Source: Terriglobia bacterium (GTDB taxonomy: Bacteria > Acidobacteriota > Terriglobia > UBA7540). Taken from it: 14,951 nucleotides of DNA. The stretch is from assembly GCA_030040295.1 (NCBI GenBank), contig JASHTZ010000505.1, positions 1 to 14,951 on the forward strand. Reading direction: 5' to 3'. The notes beneath the pieces are model-generated. The model had not been told where the DNA came from. It did not search any database and worked only from the letters and a program-made list of their open reading frames with translations. The position numbers were made by a program, and so were the translations under genes. Below, one piece after another: positions 7,080 through 14,080 of this stretch. The stretch's first letter is position 1; each line of letters starts with the position of its first letter.

Positions 7080-7991
7080 ATGAGAAACTCAACTACATTA
7101 TCGCGTCGCACATTCCTGGCAGCGTCGGGCGCCTTGGCCGGTGGCGCCGGGCTTGCCCCCGCTTTTGCTCAGGGGTCCGGCATGGCAGCGCAGAGTCCGG
7201 AGGAAATTCCGCTCAAAATAGGCCATCGTGCGGCGAACATGAAGATGGTGGGAAATTTCGATGTATTCAAGGTCGCGCGCCGAATTTCCGGCTTGTTGGG
7301 AGTTGAACTTCAGGCGGCCGCGGGCAAACCGAACCTGTTTGATCTGGATGCCGTCCGGCGGTACAAGAAAGAAGCGAACCGCTGGGGCATGATCATTCCT
7401 TCGGTCGCCGGTGTTTGGGTAAAAGGAGGCTCGATCCGTTCGCCCCTCGCCGGGATCGACTTGATGCAATCAATCCGGGCGAGCGAATTGCTGGGTGCCA
7501 GTGTTATCCTTGTGGCATTTTTTGCCGAGAATGCGCCCAATATGAATGACGAATCGTCATATGGGCCGGTGGTGGAACTGCTGCAAAGATCTGCTCCCTT
7601 TGCGGCCGATGTGGGCGTGACACTGGGAATGGAAAACTCCCTCAGCCCTGCGGACAACCTTAAGCTTGTTGATTTGATCAATCGCGGGAACGTTAAAGTC
7701 TATTACGACGTCCACAATGTCGCTCATTACGGCCATGCCGCTGAGGCGATTCCGGGAATTGCACTGCTGGGGAAGCAACGCATCTGCCAGGTGCACGTAA
7801 AGAACGAAGATCGTTTGATCGCTGAGCCTGGGCTTATTGATTGGGCGGCGGCGTTCGCGGCCTTCAACGCCATTGAGTACGAGGGCTGGTACTTTTTCGA
7901 AACCAGTCACACCTCAGAGGCGCAGATGATTGAATCCACCGAAAAAAACATCGATTTCCTGAAGAAACATTGCCGGATGCCGCTCGGATAA
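7080..7991 (+). CDS. Tat-exported hydroxypyruvate-isomerase-like TIM-barrel protein
   Basis: The product has 303 residues from the ATG with the consensus AGGAGG. A clean Tat signal opens it: L-S-R-R-T-F-L at about residues 7-13, an Ala/Gly-rich hydrophobic core, and likely cleavage after A-F-A (about 30). The mature part is a xylose-isomerase-like TIM barrel with the four usual metal ligands in order: Glu185 (G-M-E-N), Asp210 (Y-Y-D-V-H-N), His239 (V-H-V-K-N-E-D) and Glu274 (F-F-E-T-S). This set resembles hydroxypyruvate isomerase and ketose 3-epimerase relatives, and is a different branch from the two YHNH-type barrels in this window. It would act in the periplasm on a sugar or keto acid. 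The MFS gene starts 9 bp after its stop, so enzyme and transporter are cotranscribed. The substrate is not evident. Confidence 0.86.
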   Translation: MRNSTTLSRRTFLAASGALAGGAGLAPAFAQGSGMAAQSPEEIPLKIGHRAANMKMVGNFDVFKVARRISGLLGVELQAAAGKPNLFDLDAVRRYKKEANRWGMIIPSVAGVWVKGGSIRSPLAGIDLMQSIRASELLGASVILVAFFAENAPNMNDESSYGPVVELLQRSAPFAADVGVTLGMENSLSPADNLKLVDLINRGNVKVYYDVHNVAHYGHAAEAIPGIALLGKQRICQVHVKNEDRLIAEPGLIDWAAAFAAFNAIEYEGWYFFETSHTSEAQMIESTEKNIDFLKKHCRMPLG

Positions 7992-8000
7992 AGGGCCAAA

Positions 8001-9281
8001 TTGTCCCAAACTTCCACGCCCAATACTTCGACGCCTTTGGAAGTGAAGGCTGCCACGTGGCATTCGTGGTGGATTGCCTTCCTCCTGCTCGTTTCCATGA
8101 CCGTGAACTTCATGGACCGTCTGGTGCTGGGCTCCGTCGCGCCGATTCTTCAGTCGGTGCTGCATTTTTCCAGCACCCAATACGGATACATTGTGTTTGC
8201 CTTCACGCTGGGAATGACCTTGGGACAGATTCCCGCCGGGCAGCTCATCGATTGGATCGGATTTCGGACCGCGATGCCCGCCCTGTTTGCAGGATGGTCA
8301 ATCACCAATGGGCTCCAATCGCTGGCCCGGACTGTGGGGTCGTTCAGCGTTCTGCGTTTTGTGATGGGCTCGTTTGAGTGCGGCAATTATCCCGCAGGCG
8401 TCAAAGCCGTGGGCGAACTTTTCCCGGCGGACCAGAGCGCCTTCGCGCTGGGCATCTTCAACAGTGGCAGCATTCTCGGTTCGGTCATCGCGCCGCCCGT
8501 GGTGGTGCTCATCACGCTGCATTTTGGCTGGCGCGCGGCGTTTTTTCTTCCCAGCCTGATTGGACTGCTGTGGCTTGTGCCCTGGACCATGACTTGCCGG
8601 CCTGCCAAAAGCCATTCTGCGAGGCTACCTGCACCGCAGGAAAAAATCGGCTTGGGTCATCTGCTTCGGCTTCGGCAGGCATGGGGAGTGGTACTGATGA
8701 GGGCATTTACGGGGCCGCTCACCACTTTCTATTGGTTCTGGCTTCCACTTTATTTTGTTCGAGGCCGGGGATTGACACTCGCGTCCATGGCGGGAATGGC
8801 CAGCCTGGCCTATTTGCTGGGTGGCGTCGGGCAGGCGGGCGGCGGTTACTTTTCCGGATGGCTCATTCGTCGCGGTTACAGTGTGGACGCGTCTCGCAAG
8901 TTCACTTTCGCTCTGGGTGGAGTCGTCGCGATCGTCTGCACCTTTCTGGTGCCGCTCGCAGGTTCAGCGCGCGCTGCGGACCTTTTGGCCGGCATGGGGA
9001 TTCTGGGCGCAAACATTATGAGCAACACCATCATTGCCGTTATCACGGATGTTTTCCCGCGTTCCGCTCAGGCGCGCGTGACGAGCCTTTCGGGCGTTGG
9101 CGAAGGGGTGATGAATATGGCGATGAGTCTGGGGACGGGTTACCTTGCGGATCACTTTTCGTTCCTCCCGGTCTTTATCGCCGCCGCGGCCTTGCCAGCG
9201 GTGGGATTGTGGGGATTGTTCGGCTGGGTGCGCAAGTGCGATGCCCTGCCGGCAGGCGATATCATTCACGGTGAAGCTTGA
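8001..9281 (+). CDS. MFS transporter, hexuronate/anion:cation symporter (ExuT-like) type, first of a tandem pair
   Basis: The product has 426 residues with about 12 hydrophobic spans, usual for the major facilitator superfamily. TM1 carries Asp39-Arg40 in N-F-M-D-R-L-V-L-G. The loop after TM2 has Q-I-P-A-G-Q-L-I-D-W-I-G, and TM4 the F-E-C-G-N-Y-P-A-G motif near residue 128. The G-I-F-N-S-G-S-I-L-G-S-V-I-A-P-P signature is typical of the hexuronate/galactonate branch (ExuT, DgoT). Such carriers import sugar acids with protons or cations. Start is a TTG with AAAGGG (7990-7995) 5 nt upstream, 9 bp after the preceding stop. Its partner upstream is an exported isomerase, so the likely cargo is the product of that periplasmic step. 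The specific substrate is inference. Confidence 0.9.
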   Translation: MSQTSTPNTSTPLEVKAATWHSWWIAFLLLVSMTVNFMDRLVLGSVAPILQSVLHFSSTQYGYIVFAFTLGMTLGQIPAGQLIDWIGFRTAMPALFAGWSITNGLQSLARTVGSFSVLRFVMGSFECGNYPAGVKAVGELFPADQSAFALGIFNSGSILGSVIAPPVVVLITLHFGWRAAFFLPSLIGLLWLVPWTMTCRPAKSHSARLPAPQEKIGLGHLLRLRQAWGVVLMRAFTGPLTTFYWFWLPLYFVRGRGLTLASMAGMASLAYLLGGVGQAGGGYFSGWLIRRGYSVDASRKFTFALGGVVAIVCTFLVPLAGSARAADLLAGMGILGANIMSNTIIAVITDVFPRSAQARVTSLSGVGEGVMNMAMSLGTGYLADHFSFLPVFIAAAALPAVGLWGLFGWVRKCDALPAGDIIHGEA

Positions 9282-9315
9282 ATTTGCCCCGTTGGATTTG
9301 CATTGAAATCGGATC

Positions 9316-10638
9316 ATGGAATGGCGAAGCTGGAATTGGGAAGCCCGACCCGACGATCCCTTGAATCACACTTCTGACACACCTCGAACCTACGAGGCAC
9401 TGTCCGGCGAGCCACCTGCCACTTTTCGCGCGTGGGCAATTGCCGCCATGCTCCTGGTGAGCATGTCGCTGAATTTCATTGCGCGTCTGGTGCTGGCCAA
9501 CGTCGCGCCTTCGCTTGAAACCGAGATGCATCTTTCCAATACGCAATACGCCTACATCGTTTTTGCGTTCATGCTGGGCATGACCATTGGCCAGCTTCCG
9601 GCTGGCATGTTTATTGACTGGATTGGCGCGCGCCTCGCCCTGCCCGGCCTTTTGACGGGATGGTCCGTGGTCAATATGCTTCACGCATTGGGCAGCGGAG
9701 TAGCGTCGCTTTGCGGGTTGCGCTTCATCATGGGTCTGTTCGAATGCGGAAATTACTCCGCGGCCATGAAGGTGATTGGCGGCTTCTTTCCCGCGCGGCA
9801 GCGCGCACTGGCGTTGGCGATCATGGACAGCGGCAGCTTGCTGGGGTCGATTGTGGCGCCACCCATCGTGGTCCTTATCCTGACGCACTACGGCTGGCGA
9901 GCCGCTTTTCTGATTCCTAGCCTGCTCGGTTTGGTCTGGGTTTATCCCTGGTTGAAAATTTATATGCCCCCGAAGGATTACAGCGCAGGCAGAGAGAAGA
10001 GCGAGCAAGCGGGTCCGACCGTTCGCGCCATGCTTCGCCGGCGCCAGACATGGGGAGTCGTGCTGATGCGCACGTTCTCCGGCCCGATCTCTCAGTTTTA
10101 TTGGTACTGGTTGCCGCTCTACCTCGTGCGGGGCCGGGGGATGAGCCTGGCCGCGATGGCTGCACTATCCAGCTTTGCGTTCCTGCTCGGCGGCGCGGGC
10201 AATCTGGTAGGTGGATATCTTTCCGGCTGGATGATCCGCCGCGGTCTCAGTATTGACGCCTCAAGGAAGACGGTATTCACCGCCGGCGGCCTTTTCGCCG
10301 CCGCGGCCGTGCTGGTTCCTTTGGTTCCGAGTGTTCGGGTCGCCATCTCCCTTGTCGCGCTCGCGATTTTTGGCCTGAATTTCACCAGTTGCAATCTCAT
10401 CGCTGTGGTCACGGATATTTTTCCGGAAACCACTCTCGCCCGTGTGACGGGATTGACAGGAGTGGGTGAAGGAGCGATGAACATGGTGCTGACGCTCGCC
10501 ACGGGGATGGTTGTCGATCGCTTCTCATTCGCGCCGGTGTTTGCAGGAGCGGGAATCATGCCCGTGCTCAGCATTGTGGCGCTCTTCTTTGTGGTGGGGC
10601 GGATTCGGCCGATCAATTTCCAGGCGCATACTCACTGA
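9316..10638 (+). CDS. MFS transporter, ExuT-like, second of a tandem pair
   Basis: The product has 440 residues, about 12 hydrophobic spans. It matches the preceding MFS protein along its whole length, with shared blocks such as S-x-T-Q-Y-x-Y-I-V-F-A-F, the F-E-C-G-N-Y-x-A motif, R-A-A-F-x-x-P-S-L and W-G-V-V-L-M-R. The pair therefore arose by tandem duplication and then diverged. One notable difference is TM1: the Asp-Arg of the first copy is Ala56-Arg57 here (N-F-I-A-R-L-V-L-A), which may alter coupling or specificity. The ATG at 9316 has no clear ribosome binding site, and a TTG at 9361 would give an N-terminus about as long as that of the first copy, so the start is uncertain. It is 34 bp downstream of the first copy, and its TGA overlaps the convergent sulfatase-like gene by 7 bp. 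Confidence 0.9.
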   Translation: MEWRSWNWEARPDDPLNHTSDTPRTYEALSGEPPATFRAWAIAAMLLVSMSLNFIARLVLANVAPSLETEMHLSNTQYAYIVFAFMLGMTIGQLPAGMFIDWIGARLALPGLLTGWSVVNMLHALGSGVASLCGLRFIMGLFECGNYSAAMKVIGGFFPARQRALALAIMDSGSLLGSIVAPPIVVLILTHYGWRAAFLIPSLLGLVWVYPWLKIYMPPKDYSAGREKSEQAGPTVRAMLRRRQTWGVVLMRTFSGPISQFYWYWLPLYLVRGRGMSLAAMAALSSFAFLLGGAGNLVGGYLSGWMIRRGLSIDASRKTVFTAGGLFAAAAVLVPLVPSVRVAISLVALAIFGLNFTSCNLIAVVTDIFPETTLARVTGLTGVGEGAMNMVLTLATGMVVDRFSFAPVFAGAGIMPVLSIVALFFVVGRIRPINFQAHTH

Positions 10639-12860
10639 GAAGCTCCCGAGGAATGCGCTAAGGCCTCCACAGCCTCGCGGTTATTGGGGTCGAGCTCGAG
10701 CGCGCGGTGCAATTCCGAAGCGGCTTCGGCGCTCTTCCCCATCTTCAGGTAGAGCAGGCCCAAATCCGAATGAGCTTTGGACGACCGAGGCGATAATTCG
10801 ATTGTGCGTTGATACTCTTTCAATGCGCCATTCAGATCTCCCTGGTAAAACTCCATTGTCCCGAGGGCCTGATGCGCAGCGGCACTATCAGGTTCCAAGC
10901 TCTCGGCCCGCTGGAGATCATCGCGCCCCTTATCCCACTCGCGCAGCATCAGGTGCACGTTTCCGCGATTGAGCAGCGCGTCGAAATCAATCGGGTCGAT
11001 GGTGAGGGCGTGGTCAAGCGCATCCATGGCCGCGGCCAGTTCGCCCTGCTCCGCGCGGGTTATTCCCAGCACTGTATAGGCGCGGGAGTTTGAAGGTTGG
11101 AGCTTGGTGGCCAATTCCAGCTCACGACTGGCTTCGGCATATTGCCGCAGGTTGTTCAGAGAAACGCCCAGATCGAAATGGGCAGTCGGGTTTTCCGGGT
11201 CGGCCCGCAGGGCCGCCTTGAAATGTTCCACCGCCGCGGCGTCCTCGTGAAGCATTTGGCGCGCCAATCCGGCCTCAATTTGAACGATCACCAGCGCCGG
11301 ATCGCTCGCGGCGAGGCGCTCCAGGCCGGCCGCCGCGGATCGTACATCCCCTTTCGTCTCGAGTTCCAGGATCTTCTGGAACTGGCGGTACAGCGCCATG
11401 CGGTCCTTCGGGTCGGGGAGCGAGGAATTGAACGGCGGAGCGCCGCGAGAAAGTGAGGCCGGGCCCACGTAGCCCAGGCTCTTTAACTGCTCGAGCACTT
11501 CAGGGCTGGCGGCGGAAACGGCAGGCCCGTTGGCCATCGAACCCAAGAGTGTTTCTAAATCACCCCGCAGGCTATTGGCCATTGCCTGGTTGGTGTGAAT
11601 CAAGTCATGCAACTCGCCGGGGTCGTTGCGATACTCGTAGAGTTCCGGGCGCGGCGCCTGGACGAAAGTGAAGCGCTCGTCGCGCAGCGCGTAAAGCGGC
11701 GCAGCGTGAAAATGCCGGTAAGGGTATAAGGTTTCGGAATAGGCGGGCAGCGCGGGCCGCTCCTCGCCGCTGAGTTCCGGAACAAGGCTGCGCCCCTGAA
11801 AGGAAGGCGACGAGGGAACTCCCAGGAGCGCGCAGACCGTGGGCGCCACGTCGATTAAACTCGCCACGGTTGCAATGCGCCTTCCGGCGAATTGGCGATT
11901 CGGATAGCGAACGATGAGCGGGACGTGCGTGGTGCTGCCGTAGAGCAGAAATCCGTGGTTCTCCTCTCCATGATCGCCCAGGCCTTCGCCGTGGTCAGCG
12001 GTAATGATCAGCACCGTACGGTCCGCGATGCCCAGTCGAATCAAGTCCTCCCAGAGTTTTCCGATCAAGTCATCGACGTAAGCGATTTCGCCATCGTAGA
12101 GCCCATCGTGAGGCTTCGACGAGAAACGCTGCCGCCAGGCCTCGGGCATAAGGTAAGGCCCATGCAGGTCGTAGAAATGCACAAAGGCAAAGAAACGATG
12201 GGAGGCGTGGCCGTCAACCCACTTCACTGCCGCGGCTTGCACCTGGTCGCCGCGGATTTGAATGGTGCCGGGATCCGCGCCCTCATAACGGTGCAAGGGG
12301 AATTCACCCCAGTATTCGTCAAATCCTCGCGCCAGGCCGAATCGCCGGTCCAGGATGAAGGCGCCAACAAATGCCGCCGTCTGGAAGCCCTTTGCGTGCA
12401 ACTGCTCGGCAAGCGTCGGGATCGAGGCGGGCAGTACCTCGCCGTTTTCACGAATTCCCGTGGCGGGCGGATACATGCCGGTCAACAGTGACGTATGGGC
12501 CGGCAAGGTAAGCGGGACGGGCGTATAGACTTGTTCAAAAACCACGCCTTCTTTGGCCAGGCGATCAAGGTTCGGGCTAACGGAACGATAACCATATGAC
12601 CCGAGATGATCGGCGCGGAGCGTATCGATGGAAATCAGCAGGAGGTTCCACTGCGGGACAGCTCCCTGCGCCCAGGCTGCCTGAACAGCAAGCAATAAAC
12701 CGCAGCAGGATAGCGCGAGATGACGGAGCCATGCGGCGGGCTTCGTGGCGCTGGCGGAGCCTGAGTGTTGCCTTGCGTAATATTTAAACAAAACCTGTGT
12801 CCCCCCATCACTCCCAAACCCTCTCCCCGCAGACGACGAGTGGGCCGGATTTCGCAACAA
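10632..12860 (-). CDS. Sulfatase-fold (alkaline phosphatase superfamily) hydrolase fused to TPR repeats
   Basis: The product has 742 residues. A hydrophobic signal or anchor segment lies at about 46-64. The sulfatase-fold domain runs from about 70 to 450: metal Asp79 in S-I-D-T-L-R-A-D, the nucleophile region T-L-P-A-H-T-S-L-L-T-G at 118-128, and the second metal block A-D-H-G-E-G (288-293) with a later His (T-T-H-V-P, about 312). True sulfatases have C/S-x-P-x-R at the nucleophile; here it is Thr118-Leu-Pro-Ala-His, so formylglycine cannot form. Thr nucleophiles occur in phosphodiesterase and phospho-transferase members of this superfamily. About five to six TPR units fill 500-735 (for example N-P-T-A-H-F-D-L-G and S-K-A-H-S-D-L-G). 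The TTG at 12860 has AAAAAGG (12867-12873) 6 nt upstream; a TTG at 12791 would give a more normal signal peptide. Substrate unknown. Confidence 0.88.
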   Translation of the reverse strand: MLRNPAHSSSAGRGFGSDGGTQVLFKYYARQHSGSASATKPAAWLRHLALSCCGLLLAVQAAWAQGAVPQWNLLLISIDTLRADHLGSYGYRSVSPNLDRLAKEGVVFEQVYTPVPLTLPAHTSLLTGMYPPATGIRENGEVLPASIPTLAEQLHAKGFQTAAFVGAFILDRRFGLARGFDEYWGEFPLHRYEGADPGTIQIRGDQVQAAAVKWVDGHASHRFFAFVHFYDLHGPYLMPEAWRQRFSSKPHDGLYDGEIAYVDDLIGKLWEDLIRLGIADRTVLIITADHGEGLGDHGEENHGFLLYGSTTHVPLIVRYPNRQFAGRRIATVASLIDVAPTVCALLGVPSSPSFQGRSLVPELSGEERPALPAYSETLYPYRHFHAAPLYALRDERFTFVQAPRPELYEYRNDPGELHDLIHTNQAMANSLRGDLETLLGSMANGPAVSAASPEVLEQLKSLGYVGPASLSRGAPPFNSSLPDPKDRMALYRQFQKILELETKGDVRSAAAGLERLAASDPALVIVQIEAGLARQMLHEDAAAVEHFKAALRADPENPTAHFDLGVSLNNLRQYAEASRELELATKLQPSNSRAYTVLGITRAEQGELAAAMDALDHALTIDPIDFDALLNRGNVHLMLREWDKGRDDLQRAESLEPDSAAAHQALGTMEFYQGDLNGALKEYQRTIELSPRSSKAHSDLGLLYLKMGKSAEAASELHRALELDPNNREAVEALAHSSGASQ

Positions 12861-12928
12861 AACAAACCTTTTTCACAACCCTCGTGAGTGAGAGGATCGG
12901 GCTGAGATTTATAGCATAATCCCGATTC

Positions 12929-12948
12929 CCCGCGCAGCACGGCGCGGG
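12929..12948. repeat. GC-rich perfect hairpin between two minus-strand genes
   Basis: CCCGCGC (12929-12935) and GCGCGGG (12942-12948) are perfect inverted arms around a 6-nt loop. It sits about 60 bp after the stop of the TIM-barrel gene and about 70 bp before the start of the sulfatase-like gene, both on the minus strand. No T-run follows on either strand, so a standard intrinsic terminator is not supported. It could be a weak terminator, an attenuation element or a protein site. An AT-rich TATAAA-like box (complement of 12908-12913) lies just after it on the minus strand, but no matching -35 is visible. Confidence 0.4.
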
Positions 12949-13009
12949 TTGCACGTGAGGGAGGCTCGTTCAATTTTCATGTCGAACGTCGGGCAGAACA
13001 CGGGCAGAA

Positions 13010-13933
13010 TTAAACATCCGTGACTTTCTTCAAGTATTGCCGGTCCCTTGCCAGGATCGCTTCCGGGTCGGCGGCGGGTTTAGGATACGTTTCTTCTTCC
13101 TCGATTTCCAGCCAGCCTTCCCAATTGCTATTGAGGAGGGGAGCAAAGATGCCCGGCAAATTGGTCTGCCCTTCGCCCAGAGGGGTGTAGACGCGCTTCT
13201 TGTCGGCACCCACTTTTTCGTCTTTGATGTGAAAAATGGCGATGCGCCGGAAGTGCTCGCGGGAAAAGGCTGCCGTATCGATCCACCCCGTTGCGTGCCC
13301 GACATCGAAATTGAGCATTACGAGTTTCGGGTCAGTATCCTTCAGCAGGTAGCTCATCAGGCTCGGCTTGTCCTCAAACTCGGTTTGGTGATTGTGATAG
13401 CAGAGCTGCACTCCCTCCGACTTCATGGCCCGCCCCAGGCTGTTCATCCCTTCCGTCCACACGTGGACGGCATCCACGTCCAGCTTGCCGTCCGTATGGG
13501 GAAGTCGCCCATCGCTGATAATGATGTGTTTCGCACCCATCTCCGCACTGGCGGCGGCCACCGGGCGAAGAGCTTCGATATCGGTGGGAATTTTTTCCTT
13601 GGGGTAGAGCGTGGCGCCGTTGTGCAGAGCCACCAGTTGCATGTGGTGCGCCTCGAAGTCGCGGCGGCACTGCGCTGCCTCGCTGAAGCGGGGTTTAAGA
13701 CTGGCGGCGTTGGTTTCAAAGCCCGTGTAATCGAGACGAGCGAGCGTATCAAGAATCTTCAAAAGCTCGTCGTAGTCTTTGATGGGCACTCCAAAAATGT
13801 TGGTCTGCGCGCCGATGTGGATGCGTTCAACCCGCGGTTTGGGAGCAGCCCAGGCTGTGCTGCCACTAGGGGCGAGCGCCCCACCCAGCAAGGCTGCGGC
13901 CGATTCCAATACTTGCCGTCGATTCATTTTCAT
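13010..13933 (-). CDS. Exported sugar isomerase/epimerase-like TIM-barrel protein
   Basis: The product has 307 residues from the ATG at 13931-13933, chosen because GAGGAA (complement of 13938-13943) lies 4 nt upstream; the frame extends to a GTG at 13945 that has no such site. The N-terminus N-R-R-Q-V-L-E (4-10) followed by an Ala/Leu/Gly-rich segment and A-W-A-A (about 27-30) is a probable Tat signal, less perfect than the other two. The barrel has the Y-H-N-H-Q-T-E-F block (179-186), Asp210 in F-D-V-G-H, His235 in I-F-H-I-K-D and an acidic I-E-E-E-E run (277-281). Q-T-N near the start of the barrel, L-D-T-L-x-R-x-x-x-x-G-F-E-T and the YHNH block are shared with the protein at 4603-5547, so the two are paralogues. 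It lies downstream of the TonB receptor gene on the same strand. Confidence 0.85.
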   Translation of the reverse strand: MKMNRRQVLESAAALLGGALAPSGSTAWAAPKPRVERIHIGAQTNIFGVPIKDYDELLKILDTLARLDYTGFETNAASLKPRFSEAAQCRRDFEAHHMQLVALHNGATLYPKEKIPTDIEALRPVAAASAEMGAKHIIISDGRLPHTDGKLDVDAVHVWTEGMNSLGRAMKSEGVQLCYHNHQTEFEDKPSLMSYLLKDTDPKLVMLNFDVGHATGWIDTAAFSREHFRRIAIFHIKDEKVGADKKRVYTPLGEGQTNLPGIFAPLLNSNWEGWLEIEEEETYPKPAADPEAILARDRQYLKKVTDV

Positions 13934-14042
13934 TAAGTTCCTCACTCAATGTTTAGGATTACATTTTATTGTGAAAGGGTTTCTCCGGCGCGGCGAGGTT
14001 AAAGCAGAGTCTTTGGAGATGCAAATCAGGCCGGGCGGCGCA

Positions 14043-14067
14043 AGGGGATGGAGCGAGTCCATCCCCT
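14043..14067 (-). terminator. Perfect 10-bp stem-loop after the TonB-dependent receptor gene
   Basis: AGGGGATGGA (14043-14052) and TCCATCCCCT (14058-14067) are perfect inverted arms around a 5-nt loop, GCGAG. The stem begins 13 bp past the receptor stop codon. The stability and position suit a transcription terminator or mRNA 3' stabiliser for the receptor. No T-run follows on the minus strand, so this is not a textbook intrinsic terminator. The rest of the gap up to the next gene (13946-14042) shows nothing I can name. Confidence 0.5.
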
Positions 14068-14080
14068 CACGCCCTTCGGG

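Noticed and set aside
8378..9274. Long plus-strand open frame overlapping the first MFS gene
   Set aside because: It is out of frame with a clear 12-span transporter and its translation is Gly/Arg/Cys-rich without family features.
13037..13936. Long plus-strand open frame antisense to the third TIM-barrel gene
   Set aside because: The opposite strand has a ribosome binding site, signal sequence and conserved barrel motifs; this frame has none.
13934..13945. Upstream GTG start for the third TIM-barrel gene
   Set aside because: The GAGGAA that precedes the ATG at 13933 overlaps this GTG region, and nothing SD-like precedes the GTG.
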